Assembly: GCF_009728735.1 (NCBI RefSeq)
Contig: NZ_CP024639.1
Location: forward strand, 1-64,000
Length of the DNA: 64,000 nucleotides
Direction of reading: 5' to 3'
DNA from: Pantoea phytobeneficialis
GTDB lineage: Bacteria; Pseudomonadota; Gammaproteobacteria; Enterobacterales; Enterobacteriaceae
Positions within the stretch are counted from its first letter, which is position 1. Every line of letters begins with the position of its first letter. The notes under the pieces were generated by a model. The model searched no databases, was not told the origin of the DNA, and saw nothing but the letters and a program-made list of their open reading frames with translations. This document shows, piece by piece, positions 6,927 to 16,556 of the stretch. A program made the position numbers and the translations under genes.

Positions 6927-8203
6927 CACTCTGAAGCCCGTATCGAACTACCTTCGGTCTGACCTTCAGGAAAAATACCAGATAACGGAAAGTTCGCAGC
7001 TAGCGCATTATATAAAACTTCAACCTGAGATGTCAGGTTACGATATCGTGTTTGCCTGGAGAGGTCGTCAAAGACTTGCAACTCATCTTCAAACTCATAA
7101 ATCTTCATCATGGAGAAGAGTAAATTGAAGACCTCAGTTGCCCGGTAAAAGATGATCCAGGGTGAGGAGAGTCTGACAATATCATGTAATGATTGATAAA
7201 TACTCCGCACCATCGCCTCGTTTGAGGCCTGGCGGTCGGCAGGCATAGTTGTCAGAACATGGTAACAAAAATCAATATATTCAAATCGGGTCAGAGAGTC
7301 TTCTTCAGCACTGAGGTGATCATTAACGAACTCGACAAATTGTTTCTCACTCTTTTCCAATGCTTTTCGTAAGTTGATCGATGGCAGGGTATTATAAGCT
7401 GTTAGTCGATCGTATTCTTTCTCCCGTTGTAATGTTTTCATCTGCAACGCAGATAAACCTGAGCAGTAATCACTTGCCAGAAATTGATTAACTTTCTCAT
7501 ATTTTTCATCACCATACCATCTTGACGACAGAAACCTGATGACCGTTTTTCTCGACTCAATATGGTCTGGTACGGTTGTCAGGATGGACCTCAACCAATA
7601 GAGTGGAATGAAACTCATTTCTTCTTCAGTCGGGGCCGGTAGGGTTATGTTGATCGTCCCTTCTGGAAGTCGATATCCGGCAAATGAAGATATATAATCC
7701 CTGGCTTCTGGATTGTAATCGGTGCAGGAGAAGTTAATCGGCTGATTGACGGAAAACTCCAACCATTCAGGCATACCAAATCGACCTGACGCTTCTAATA
7801 ACTTATTAAAGGCCGCGACACTTTCAGGATTGAATTCGAGTGCCTTAAGCGCCCAGTAAAAGAACTGGTCGTTGGCAATACTCAATCGCATGCGTTGCGC
7901 GGGAGTAACGCGATCTATGGTTTTTATGCCACGCTCATTGGCGGCGGTCATGTACCAGAAACCTGCAATGAAGTCATAAGGATAATAACTCTGCGGCATT
8001 TCCTGCTGCCAGGCATGAAGTTGTTTCAGAATCTCATTTGCATCTTCAACCTGAGGGTTAAAAAGGAACTGAATCTGCAGAACCTTATGTAAATCTTGCC
8101 CCTTCAGCTGTGCAAACAGCAACTCAAGGTTTTGGTAGTTCCTTTGACTTAAATTACGTTTTGCGTGCTGTTGTAAGTCATATATTTCAACGAGAGATTG
8201 CAT
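6926..8203 (-). CDS. Hypothetical helical protein of 425 residues
   Basis: A long soluble protein with no signal peptide or membrane segment, rich in aromatic and amphipathic helices throughout (for example PYDFIAGFWYMTAANERG and FFYWALKALEFNPESVAAFN). The repeated pairing of helices resembles TPR/HAT-like alpha-solenoids, although no canonical repeat consensus is visible. The ATG has AGGA nine bases upstream. It forms a two-gene unit with the zinc-ribbon-like ORF through a 1-nt overlap. I do not recognise the family. It might act as a cytoplasmic adaptor, but that is only inferred from the predicted fold. Confidence 0.8.
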   Translation of the reverse strand: MQSLVEIYDLQQHAKRNLSQRNYQNLELLFAQLKGQDLHKVLQIQFLFNPQVEDANEILKQLHAWQQEMPQSYYPYDFIAGFWYMTAANERGIKTIDRVTPAQRMRLSIANDQFFYWALKALEFNPESVAAFNKLLEASGRFGMPEWLEFSVNQPINFSCTDYNPEARDYISSFAGYRLPEGTINITLPAPTEEEMSFIPLYWLRSILTTVPDHIESRKTVIRFLSSRWYGDEKYEKVNQFLASDYCSGLSALQMKTLQREKEYDRLTAYNTLPSINLRKALEKSEKQFVEFVNDHLSAEEDSLTRFEYIDFCYHVLTTMPADRQASNEAMVRSIYQSLHDIVRLSSPWIIFYRATEVFNLLFSMMKIYEFEDELQVFDDLSRQTRYRNLTSQVEVLYNALAANFPLSGIFPEGQTEGSSIRASE

Positions 8204-8654
8204 GAGTAAACGTCCTGTTCCTAAATCATGATGTCATTGTATAAGTGCGAAAACGCCATGTTCTTAAAAAATGAGGAATTAAAGGGATAGTTCAATAAAA
8301 AAATATGTCTATGGGGATCATCTGATAACACTTAGTGGTAACCATTGATTATAATCAGACAAATAAATTACTCACACAAATTCTAAATTGACCGAGCCAC
8401 CTGACCTATGCAGGAAATGTATACCCATATGTTTATTGAAATTTACTGGAATTAATAACCTGGCCAAACGCCATAAGATTCCGCAGGGTGAGATCGCATT
8501 AGCAGCTAAATATAGAGGTTTATTATTCAAAACAGCGCAGTCGAGAGAGAAAGAAACGATTCAAAGGCCTGCCAGGAAATGTCCTTAGCAAGCCTCGTAT
8601 TTCTATTCAGACGATCAAGAAAACATTCAGGCTAAAGTTCCATTAGAGAGGAAA
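8204..8654. other. AT-rich intergenic region
   Basis: About 450 bp of AT-rich sequence upstream of the 425-residue gene. It probably contains that gene's promoter. A plus-strand frame at 8388-8588 has no ribosome site or recognisable features and is not called. Confidence 0.4.
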
Positions 8655-8864
8655 TCAACACTCTTTTTTCTTAACATGATCCCATATTGCGCATGCCAGC
8701 ATGTGAAACAGGAAAGCCCATGCAGCCAGAAATGCACATCCCAATAACCCAAAGTAAAAAAGTAAATTCGGTACACCACCACAAATTATCAGTGTTGCTG
8801 TGAAAACGAGCACACACCAAAACCCTTTTAATACATAGCCAGATAACGCTTTAAAATCACTCAT
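8655..8864 (-). CDS. Small inner-membrane protein
   Basis: 69 residues with two strongly hydrophobic segments (about 10-36 and 38-58) and a short basic tail, HVKKKEC. The pattern suggests a two-helix membrane hairpin with both ends in the cytoplasm. Family unknown. It lies upstream of, and in the same direction as, the lipoprotein gene at 9005, separated by ~140 bp of AT-rich DNA. Confidence 0.55.
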   Translation of the reverse strand: MSDFKALSGYVLKGFWCVLVFTATLIICGGVPNLLFYFGLLGCAFLAAWAFLFHMLACAIWDHVKKKEC

Positions 8865-9004
8865 TCTGTAATATCCAGATAGCTTTGCCGGTCATGGCCA
8901 TCATCTTCAGTCCCGCAGGATGATAACAAACATAACAGATAATAATATGCCCTGAACCATACATAACTGGTTCTTTTTGACTTTTTTGGTTCAGGGCGTG
9001 CTGA

Positions 9005-9583
9005 TTAATTGTTAATGTGCGAGGCTACGCTTTTAGCAACTTGTACTGCCACATCATCCCATGCACTCTCAAGGATGCCTGTTGCAGAGGTCCCACCAAT
9101 AGTGGGATCTTTCTTATACGAAGAGAATTGCTGGGTCCAGGTCTTACCATTCAGGTTAAATGATGCATTCAACGTAACTTTACCAACATCTATGGCCGGA
9201 GTGATATTGAACATACCTGCCGAGTACTCAAATCCAGAATGAGCCTCAAGTATGGTAATCGTCAGGTCCTTACCATTTGGAACCAGGTCGGCATAGGTAG
9301 AAATTGCCTCTTCAATGCGTGATGACAGAGCAACACCCGTTGGTACTCGAGTACGAGAACCACCACCAACAAAGCCATCTGAACCCTGAATATCAATTCG
9401 TTGCGGGAAGTCAGCTGGGTTCCATGTGATAGAAAGTCTGGGTTTCTCTCCCTGAATCTGTACCGATTTCATATCGGTGATTGATGAATATGCGAGACGA
9501 TTATTGAATGGCAGACTTATTGCACACCCCGAGAGCCCAACAGCCATAAAAACAATGACAGCAGAGCTTAAAAGCTTTTTCAT
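9005..9583 (-). CDS. Outer-membrane-type lipoprotein
   Basis: 192 residues. A lipoprotein signal peptide ends in the lipobox L-S-G-C with the acylated Cys at position 20; the next residues A-I are compatible with outer-membrane sorting. The mature part alternates short beta strands (RLSITWNPADFPQRIDIQG, TLNASFNLNGKTWTQQFS) and has a GGGSRTRVPTG loop. Family not recognised; the pattern suggests a small beta-rich domain. AAGGA lies seven bases before the ATG. The neighbours (a small membrane protein and a secreted repeat protein) point to a surface-related plasmid cluster. Confidence 0.8.
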   Translation of the reverse strand: MKKLLSSAVIVFMAVGLSGCAISLPFNNRLAYSSITDMKSVQIQGEKPRLSITWNPADFPQRIDIQGSDGFVGGGSRTRVPTGVALSSRIEEAISTYADLVPNGKDLTITILEAHSGFEYSAGMFNITPAIDVGKVTLNASFNLNGKTWTQQFSSYKKDPTIGGTSATGILESAWDDVAVQVAKSVASHINN

Positions 9584-9641
9584 CTTCAGTTCCTTGAGTG
9601 ATAAATTGTTATAGAGTTATTTTTTAATATTCAGAGAGAGG

Positions 9642-9989
9642 TTAATTGCAGCCAAATCGATTGCAGTTCTTTGAAAAGTAATTTCCGTTTGTATCCCTGC
9701 CATGAACCGAATAGTTACCATTGCCGTAACTGGTTGTCGTACTATTCCAGGTGTTGCCATTAGCAGCAGTGCCGTGAGTTTCCGTTTGATTACCGTATGA
9801 AGTACTACTTTGGCTCCAGTTATTGCCCGTACTCATATTGCTACCCTGAACATTGGTTGTATTGCCAAAACGCTGTACGTGGTAAGTATTGCCAGAGTTA
9901 TCATTGCAGGTCTGATATGCGTCAGAGCCAAAACACGCAGCCCATGAGGCGATAGGGAAAAACAGCAAAGCCAACGAGATCCTTTTCAT
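9642..9989 (-). CDS. Secreted Asn/Gly/Ser/Thr-rich repeat protein
   Basis: 115 residues: a signal peptide (MKRISLALLFFPIASWA) followed by three-and-a-half imperfect units of about 23 residues built on G-N-x-(Y/W)...YGN...(H/Q)G. Examples are GNNWSQSSTSYGNQTETHG and GNTWNSTTTSYGNGNYSVHG. The unit length, polar strand pattern and repeated Asn/Gln/Gly resemble the strand-loop-strand repeats of curli subunits, though no CsgA signature is complete. Four cysteines (C-F near the start, C-N, and two in NCNRFGCN) could staple the ends. Likely periplasmic or surface located; function unknown. Confidence 0.75.
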   Translation of the reverse strand: MKRISLALLFFPIASWAACFGSDAYQTCNDNSGNTYHVQRFGNTTNVQGSNMSTGNNWSQSSTSYGNQTETHGTAANGNTWNSTTTSYGNGNYSVHGRDTNGNYFSKNCNRFGCN

Positions 9990-10377
9990 TGAAAATACCT
10001 GTGTAAATATTTTGAAAATTCATCTTACCCTGATTGCATTTTCACTTCACTACTAAAATTTTGAGCCCACCCCGAAATCATTAAGTTTTATTTATGGATT
10101 GAAAAGGCGGTAATATATGCGTTATTCTCTCTCTTAATGAGAGATGACTCAGGAAGTGTCGATAATGCGCTAGCGCTATATCGCATCAACATTCTTCAGG
10201 AACCTCTGATGATTCTAAAGATGCACCTATAGTTTATGGCAACATAAAATGAGAGGCATTTTTCCAATTCATTAATTTTTGATATTCATTTTAGAGGTGC
10301 CAGGTGGATGATGTTGTTATCTACCCGCAAAGATTGATATTTTCCTGAACAACATAATGCAATAACAGGGAGGTTTG
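9990..10377. other. AT-rich divergent intergenic region
   Basis: About 390 bp between the minus-strand secreted protein and the plus-strand membrane protein. It presumably holds both promoters. No RNA gene or clear operator is recognised. Confidence 0.4.
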
Positions 10378-10824
10378 ATGAATACACTATCGCAAAGCAA
10401 GTGGAGTTCAGCGGGCATGATTTTAGGCGCTGTGGCCCTGATGCTCAGCGTTTTTCATTTTACAGTAGGCCCTTTCACCTCACCAACGCAGACACTTGAA
10501 CACATTGTTGCTCACAAAGTTTCTGCCGTTAAAACGGGCATTATTGCCGGTCTGAGAGGCGAAGTACCCCCTGTTACTGACAGAAGATCCACGCCTGATA
10601 TCGATGCCCTTCTCGACAATGCCGGAATTGGAATGGCAATCATTGCGCTGCTCTGTGCTTTTATCGGTGGTATTCGTAAAGAGAGCGCATGGAGTGTCAG
10701 TGGTGCCATGCTGTTTGGTGGCAGTACGCTAGCGTTCTACGCCTTCCTACTATATGTCGGGCTTATCTGTACGGTGCTGCTGATATTCCTGGTCGTTTCC
10801 TGGTTCGCTGGTCCACCGGTTTAG
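10378..10824 (+). CDS. Inner-membrane protein, possibly YidI-like
   Basis: 148 residues with an N-terminal helix (about 14-35), a polar middle (GLRGEVPPVTDRRS) and three further hydrophobic stretches (about 79-95, 106-120 and 121-143). Length, the N-terminus NTLSQSKWSSAGMILGAVAL and topology resemble the small inner-membrane protein YidI of E. coli. I make the match from general resemblance only. GGGAGG lies four bases before the ATG. It stands alone on the plus strand. Confidence 0.7.
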   Translation: MNTLSQSKWSSAGMILGAVALMLSVFHFTVGPFTSPTQTLEHIVAHKVSAVKTGIIAGLRGEVPPVTDRRSTPDIDALLDNAGIGMAIIALLCAFIGGIRKESAWSVSGAMLFGGSTLAFYAFLLYVGLICTVLLIFLVVSWFAGPPV

Positions 10825-11291
10825 CGAGCATATTCTTCGAAACCAAATCGAATATCCTCAGCGGTCAGCCCCGATTGCTGACGGAAGCCAGACATCGACA
10901 ACGAATCAATGGCGCTTCCGCGCATGAATGAATCAGACAAGGTATGAAAAGAACAAAAGTATCTAAATCGCTATCCGGGATATTCCGGATAAAGAAAACA
11001 AACTCCGCAAAATGATCTCGTGGGAAAAAACATCGCATCTAAAATGCGCCGTTCAAATTGCTGACTCACTCAATACCGATGCGGAGACATCTGCAATGAA
11101 TGATTGCTGGCTTCAGAGTATTTAAAAGAAAAGTCCTTTTTCGAATCCCTTACCTCTGATAATCCCCTGCAGTTTTTAAAAAAATTATCTGCTGAACCAG
11201 AGGAAGGTGGAGGCAGGCCGCGTCGACGTAGGCGCAACGTCTGCTCCACCAGCAGGGGAAGCCTGCCAGGGTTTATCCGGTTGCAAAGCGG
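10825..11291. other. Region with a possible degraded ORF
   Basis: About 460 bp with no intact gene. Two short plus-strand frames have protein-like composition and may be pieces of one lost gene: KMISWEKTSHLKCAVQIADS (ending ~11125) and, one frame over, LASEYLKEKSFFESLTSDN (from 11107). After about 11200 the sequence becomes GC-rich and non-coding. Confidence 0.3.
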
Positions 11292-11971
11292 TTAAGGGGC
11301 TTTGCGACCCAGCGCCCTAAAGATGGTGACGGCTTCCGGATTGCTATCCGCAAATACCATCAACTGCGAACCCGGTATCAGGAAACCGTGCCGGCCTAAG
11401 CCCGTAACGGCCCTACCCTGTGGTGTTTCCAATCTGAAGATTGCGGTGTACGGTATTTCCTTATCAGTCTGAAGGTCAGTGAGGATGTCTGTTACTGCAA
11501 ATCACCCACCTTGCCGGGCGCGGTCACCCTGCATCCGATATTTTTAACGCCATTTTTCCCGACCTCACCGTAAACCGCATTGCCGTCACGTAAAATCTGA
11601 ATGGCACCACCGTCCCCGCCACCAGCAGGATGGGGGAAAGAAAGATAAATGCTTCCGGCTTTGCCTGGCTGGATTGCGAGGATCTCTTAGGCGTGCTTTT
11701 CAGGGGTTAACTGGTCAAATGTCGCAACCGTACCCTCATCAACATACGTGACCGCCGTTACCATAAGATACCCGGTAACGGATTCAATTTTTCCACTTCC
11801 TTTACAGTTAATCCCGACAGTCTCAGAAATCCGTTTACCCGTTTTCTCTGCGGTCTTAATGTGTTTAATAAAGCTCAGGGCCGCGTCAGCGTCAGGCGCG
11901 GGCGGTGCAGCAAGGGCAGGAACAGAGACAACGCCTACGGCCAACATTACAGCAACAACAACTCCCCTCAT
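11292..11971 (-). pseudogene. Exported protein gene broken by a stop codon and a frameshift
   Basis: The first part (11687-11971) encodes a signal peptide (MRGVVVAVMLAVGVVSVPAL, cleaved near ALA-A) and about 70 mature residues, ending at an in-frame TAA. The same frame continues beyond it with clearly coding sequence (EILAIQPGKAGSIYLSFPHP, then NGVKNIGCRVTAPGKVGDL) to a second stop near 11500. One frame over, coding continues (DILTDLQTDKEIPYTAIFRL ... HGFLIPGSQLMVFADSN) to TAA at 11292. Joined, this is one ~220-residue periplasmic protein. TAA at 11687-11689 probably replaced CAA. The family is not recognised. Confidence 0.65.
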
Positions 11972-12263
11972 GATACCAACTCCCTGACTGGTTCAGTTCG
12001 AATCCGCCACTTTTGCGGTTGTCTCTTGCAGTATCTGCGGATCAATTCAGACATGGCTGCGTCAATATGTATAGCGCCGTTTCTCTCCGGTTCGCAAAGG
12101 TCAGGGTCAGCCCTTTCGGTTGCTTATCACAAACAGAACAACTTATTAATAATATCCTTACACCACTGTTATAGAGGCATCCGGTTTTCCATTGTGTTAC
12201 GTACGTTAATCTGAGTTTTCAGACCAGAGAAATTAAGTCAGCCGACCCGGAGAGGATAACGCG

Positions 12264-12512
12264 ATGACACCTGTTGAATTTAAAGAAAGGTTAAGCCGCT
12301 GGCCCGGCACATCATTCATGCACATTGAATGGGAATTGCATAACAATCAGTATGAAATTTACGCAACGGGAGACTGTCATTTTACACGGAGCCGCTTATT
12401 CCTTTGCCGGGTGCCTACTGAACGCCAGTCACGCACGCTGACCAGCAATTTCCGGGAATGGCTGCCGCGCATCAACAGGATATTAAGGAAGGAAAAGAAA
12501 AAATATAGCTGA
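12264..12512 (+). CDS. Small hypothetical protein
   Basis: 82 residues, basic at the C-terminus (RINRILRKEKKKYS). A plausible ribosome site (GGAGAGG) precedes the ATG. No signal peptide or membrane segment; the sequence alternates aromatic and charged residues (MHIEWELHNNQYEIYATGD), compatible with a small beta-sheet domain. Family not recognised. Confidence 0.55.
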   Translation: MTPVEFKERLSRWPGTSFMHIEWELHNNQYEIYATGDCHFTRSRLFLCRVPTERQSRTLTSNFREWLPRINRILRKEKKKYS

Positions 12513-12739
12513 TTCCAGACTCCCTATACTGTTCACCGAGACCTTGCGTATCCGGCAGTAATTTCGGATGATCCAGCATCCCGGCACTATCTGAGAAATC
12601 CACAGCCTGCCTGTCAGCCACCGCCGGCAGGCAGCATGACAGCGACGCGCAGTAATATCCTCAATTTACGGTTGCAGGAACATATTTAAGAAGCGTAGAA
12701 CTGTCAGTGTTTGATTTACTGACACAAACAGGGAGTGTT

Positions 12740-13099
12740 ATGACAAACAAAGCCATTTACATGATTCATCGCCCCAGTCCTATGTTAGGTCGTTCGCCTA
12801 TACAGGGAGGTTTTTTCCCCTACAAACTTACCGAAAAGTATATCGCAGCCCTTCAGAATGAACTTGACAGGTCAGCCCCTGGATGGACAGTTTTCGCTGA
12901 CGACACCGAGTCAGATATTAATTTACTGGCAGAACGAAATCCCACTCTTCTCGTTTGCGCTCCCGGTCTTCGGTATCAGTTTTACCATCAGGGATTCGAC
13001 GAAGATAAAATCATCTGGTTGAGCGTACTGGAGTATGCGTCTGCTGATCCTGAATCCGTAATCAAGAGACTGAGAGAACTCGCCTGTTACGGTTCATAA
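12740..13099 (+). CDS. Small hypothetical alpha/beta protein
   Basis: 119 residues from the ATG at 12740, with AGGGAG just upstream; longer in-frame starts lack this. The C-terminal half, PTLLVCAPGLRYQFYHQGF followed by a strand (IIWLSVLEYASAD), loosely recalls PTS EIIB-type Rossmann-like folds, but the N-terminal cysteine loop of that family is absent. I would call it hypothetical. It is the second of two small plus-strand genes, about 230 bp after the first. Confidence 0.6.
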   Translation: MTNKAIYMIHRPSPMLGRSPIQGGFFPYKLTEKYIAALQNELDRSAPGWTVFADDTESDINLLAERNPTLLVCAPGLRYQFYHQGFDEDKIIWLSVLEYASADPESVIKRLRELACYGS

Positions 13100-13309
13100 C
13101 TGCACGGATACAAATCTCCTCGCTCATAGCAGATCGTATCTGTATTCAGCCTTTATGTTAGCTTGCAGATTAAGAGGTAATGGTATGAGCACCTCCCACT
13201 ACATGAAAGTATGAGATGCCTTCCACAATGTAGTTATCCGTAATGTCCCCTGAGTATTTTAAAGCTAGTTTGACTCAAGGCGAGATGCCTTAGCACTGAG
13301 GCAGACGCA

Positions 13310-14098
13310 TCAGTTGAACTGATAGCTGTAAGAAAGCACGAACCGGTTATCAGGGCTGTCCAGGTACGTATTGTTGTCCATGATAAACGTCAGCAGATTG
13401 AATGACTGATGTTCGGTCAGTTTGACTCCTAATCCAGCACCGCCAAAGTAGCCTTCATAGTTATCACCATCGTCGTTTTTGGAACCGTATGAACCTGCCG
13501 CAAATGCGATTATCGTCAATGAGGGTGAGAGCGGTCTGAGGGTAAAGACGCCAAGATAGCCACTACTTCCTGAGGTGGTAATCGTGTCATAGCCAAACTC
13601 AGGTGAAAGGGAGTCCGCAAACTGAGGTGCGACACAGGAGCCATCTGATTTACAGCCTCTAATTTCCCCGGTGTTATAGGTATAACCCGCCATGGGGAAG
13701 ATCTGAAATCCAGCCGGAGCAATGCCAAAGACGCTGAGAGGAATAAAGGTTCCTACCGAGTAGTTTGTCTGTGTTGCGCCATTGGTGTATTCATTTTTCC
13801 CAAAATTGAAATTCACAATCCCCACTGGAAAAAGCCATGACCCACCTATGCGCCATTCGCTGACATCGCTGTTAATGCGTGCATTTAGTTTACGGGCCTT
13901 ATCCAACGCAACCGAACCGGAGAAGGAAACGTTGCTGTCGTCCATATCATAGGTGTCTGACCATGAGACGCCGAGTTTCGTCGTCACTTTGGTCGGGTCG
14001 TCGTCGAGCTTTTCAGGTTCATCACTCGCGGCCGCCGCCGCCAGTGCTGGCAGTGACATCACTATCACCAGAATAATGCTGCTATACGTTGCACGCAT
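13310..14098 (-). CDS. Predicted outer-membrane beta-barrel protein
   Basis: 262 residues: signal peptide (cleavage near AAAA-SDEP), then alternating amphipathic strands with glycine/aromatic spacing (FNFGKNEYTNGATQTNYSVG, YEGYFGGAGLGVKL) and a C-terminal strand FVLSYSYQFN. The ending resembles outer-membrane proteins that finish in an aromatic residue, although here Asn is last. A likely disulfide loop lies at CKSDGSC. AGGAG sits eight bases before the ATG. It is next to another barrel and the DUF1254/DUF1214 proteins, all in the same direction. Confidence 0.8.
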   Translation of the reverse strand: MRATYSSIILVIVMSLPALAAAAASDEPEKLDDDPTKVTTKLGVSWSDTYDMDDSNVSFSGSVALDKARKLNARINSDVSEWRIGGSWLFPVGIVNFNFGKNEYTNGATQTNYSVGTFIPLSVFGIAPAGFQIFPMAGYTYNTGEIRGCKSDGSCVAPQFADSLSPEFGYDTITTSGSSGYLGVFTLRPLSPSLTIIAFAAGSYGSKNDDGDNYEGYFGGAGLGVKLTEHQSFNLLTFIMDNNTYLDSPDNRFVLSYSYQFN

Positions 14099-14159
14099 GA
14101 TCTCTTCTCCTGCGGCTTTGCCTTCAGTCCTGAATAAGGGGGTATGTACGTGGGGGTTA

Positions 14160-14954
14160 TCAGTTCAGAAACTGCAGGTTGAGCCCAAAGAAAATCTGCC
14201 ACCGGGCCTGACCCGGTCCGTGATCGGCGATGCTTCCCTGAGGTTCCACGAATAAGTTGTAAACCGTTTTGCCGCTCTTTATCACCTGACCCACACCCAG
14301 ACCGAGCGGTACGCCATAGCTGTCATTCTGGAAGTTATAATTCCAGATGGGCGCAGAGCGCAGATAGGTGCCCCCACCCAGCTGATAAAACAGGAATGGC
14401 TGGAAGGCACTCACATTCACATCATTACGGCTGTTGTCTCCCGCAAAGCTGTGCTGCCATGAAGCAAGATAGCCGAACTGAAATACCGGTGAGCTGGCAT
14501 TAAACAGGACATTGACCAGGCCAGCTGACCACTTTTCAGAACCCAGCGCGTTCCGGCTGGCGGTGGGTGCGGTAATTTGTGGACCGAATCCAAAGCTGAC
14601 GGCCGGATTGCCGGTATCAATGAGCCAGGCGGTAAACAGGTTGAGGTCGCCCAGACCGGTCTGATGTCCGCCCGTCGGCGGCGACGGATAGATGTTTAAC
14701 GGCAGGGACGCGCGCAGCAACCAGTTGCTCTCTCCCAGAGAAAACGGCTGGGCATAACGCAGCCAGAACTGGTTTGCATCCTTATCGGTACCACTGACGT
14801 CGCCAATATAGTAATTCTGCATATTAAAGGCGGTCATGTTGGCCAGCGGGTTGTTAGCCTGAGCCGCGCCGGTGGGGCTGTTTTCCGCCGCTGAGGATGC
14901 GGCGGCCACGGTGAGCAACGTCATTATCAGAGGGATATTCGGAAACGTCATCAT
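14160..14954 (-). CDS. Predicted outer-membrane channel, phenol-degradation MetA-like
   Basis: 264 residues with a signal peptide followed by a beta-barrel pattern. The blocks [32 protein letters not shown] and [15 protein letters not shown] fit the family annotated as putative MetA-pathway / transporter proteins (PF13557), which are thought to be outer-membrane channels. Start is one of two adjacent ATGs at 14954/14951. It lies 61 bp upstream of the other barrel gene and 62 bp downstream of the DUF1254 gene, all on the minus strand. This suggests one operon that secretes or imports something processed by the DUF1254 proteins. Confidence 0.75.
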   Translation of the reverse strand: MMTFPNIPLIMTLLTVAAASSAAENSPTGAAQANNPLANMTAFNMQNYYIGDVSGTDKDANQFWLRYAQPFSLGESNWLLRASLPLNIYPSPPTGGHQTGLGDLNLFTAWLIDTGNPAVSFGFGPQITAPTASRNALGSEKWSAGLVNVLFNASSPVFQFGYLASWQHSFAGDNSRNDVNVSAFQPFLFYQLGGGTYLRSAPIWNYNFQNDSYGVPLGLGVGQVIKSGKTVYNLFVEPQGSIADHGPGQARWQIFFGLNLQFLN

Positions 14955-15016
14955 CTGCCCCGTGTCACATGAATTTAGCGGAAAATGCCGGCAGCATGGA
15001 CTGCCGGCTGACGAAT

Positions 15017-16483
15017 TTACTGTGTTTTCTCAATGCGTGGCGGCTGCCAGGTGCCGTCTAAAATGGCTTTCTCACCCCAGTAAGCACGAATGTACAGGGA
15101 GAAAGTTCCCTCTGGTGCCGGCAGCCAGTTGTTCTTTTTATCATCCCCTGGAGAGGTACGGCTGACGTACAAAGTCAGCGAGCCGTCCGGATTATATTTC
15201 AGCGACTTGTTTTTGGTGCCCAGTGAGTAGCGGTTAAGCTCATTCGGGCTGAACAGATGACGATCGTTATAAAGCGTCAGCGACCAGAAGCCTTTTACCG
15301 GTGGGATCTGACCTTTGGCAAAGGTAACGGTATAACTGTTTTTGCCGTCAAGCTGGGTATGGGTTGCATCATTGTCGGTATAGAAATACTGGGTCTCATC
15401 CGGCTTGTTATCGAACATGTTGGATTTAGAGGTGCCAGTGCGGTTGTAATAGTCGACACCAAAATCTGCGTTATTTTTCGAGCGGTTCCACCCGTTGCCC
15501 GCAGGCACCCCGTTGTTCTTCCACTTAAAGAAGTCGGCAATCACGGTTTTGTCGGTCTGCTCTGCGGCCTCGTCCATCCATTTACGTACCTGAGGATCTT
15601 TATTGCCGGCCGCGACAAGGTGGCGGAACTGTGCGTACATCGCCTCTTCTCCCGGCAGCGGCGGAACCTTGTTCAGCACGTTTTCCAGCTGATCAAAGAA
15701 TTTGTCAGGTATGACCCAGTGGACCTCCCCGGTACTGGGATCCGGCTTGTCTCCGATGGCGGGAATTTTAGAATACTCAAAGGACTTCATCTTGCCGTCA
15801 AACTCGCTCAGCGGATACGACATCACCTGACGAATAGATGCCTGAATCGCAGCCCTGTCTTCCGGAGTATCGTCCATCTGGATACGCGGTATCATATTGG
15901 CCATCTCGGTGGGCGAGTGGATCACGCCGGAAATGCCTTTGGGGGTTTTACCCTTCCAGTCCGGACCGACCAGCAGATAAAAACCCGCTTTTGTGCCGTA
16001 AGGTTTGCCAACGTTACCTATCTGATCGGTGCGGGCATCGTAGATGGCATAGACCCAGAAGCGGTCGCCAAAATCGGGCACCTGAATAACAATCGGACCG
16101 TTTTCCAGCGCGTAGAAGCCCAGCCCGTAAGCCACATCCTGATTGGGGCAGGTCACGAACGTCTCTTCAGGTTTAATGTAATCCGTCAGCATACTGAGCT
16201 GGCCCATCGGCGCCACCGGTACCATGCCGCCATTCAGCGCAGGGTAAGGGGCTTTGGTAATGGTCATACGACGATTAAACTGATTGACCATGGGATAACC
16301 CCATATATAGGCCTGCTGGGCTATCGCCTTGACATAGAATTCCGGCATGGTGACGTCAGGTGATGGCTGGCTGAGTTGTTCGAACTTTTCCGGATGGGGT
16401 ATTGTTACCGGCTCGGTCTGTGCAAGGTTGAAATGACTGGTGGTCAGCAGGGTTATCGCAAGTGCGATCGTTGTTTTACGCAT
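15017..16483 (-). CDS. DUF1254/DUF1214 exported protein (copy 1)
   Basis: 488 residues from the ATG at 16483, with AGAGGG eight bases upstream. A Sec signal peptide ([20 protein letters not shown]) precedes an N-terminal DUF1254 domain (~50-180; [39 protein letters not shown]) and a C-terminal DUF1214 domain (~380-480; [24 protein letters not shown]). No catalytic role is established for this family. A second divergent copy lies directly upstream in the same orientation and a third lies divergently at 18813, so the family is locally amplified. Periplasmic location is predicted. Confidence 0.92.
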   Translation of the reverse strand: MRKTTIALAITLLTTSHFNLAQTEPVTIPHPEKFEQLSQPSPDVTMPEFYVKAIAQQAYIWGYPMVNQFNRRMTITKAPYPALNGGMVPVAPMGQLSMLTDYIKPEETFVTCPNQDVAYGLGFYALENGPIVIQVPDFGDRFWVYAIYDARTDQIGNVGKPYGTKAGFYLLVGPDWKGKTPKGISGVIHSPTEMANMIPRIQMDDTPEDRAAIQASIRQVMSYPLSEFDGKMKSFEYSKIPAIGDKPDPSTGEVHWVIPDKFFDQLENVLNKVPPLPGEEAMYAQFRHLVAAGNKDPQVRKWMDEAAEQTDKTVIADFFKWKNNGVPAGNGWNRSKNNADFGVDYYNRTGTSKSNMFDNKPDETQYFYTDNDATHTQLDGKNSYTVTFAKGQIPPVKGFWSLTLYNDRHLFSPNELNRYSLGTKNKSLKYNPDGSLTLYVSRTSPGDDKKNNWLPAPEGTFSLYIRAYWGEKAILDGTWQPPRIEKTQ

Positions 16484-16556
16484 ATTCGTGTCCCTCTCAA
16501 ACAATAAGCGGTGACTGGCACTCGTGACAGCCACCCGGCCCACATTCTCACTGGCA

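Noticed and set aside
15257..16363. Long plus-strand open frame (368 codons) opposite a DUF1254/DUF1214 gene
   Set aside because: It is the antisense shadow of a clear family member on the minus strand, is His/Arg/Val-rich, and has no ribosome site.
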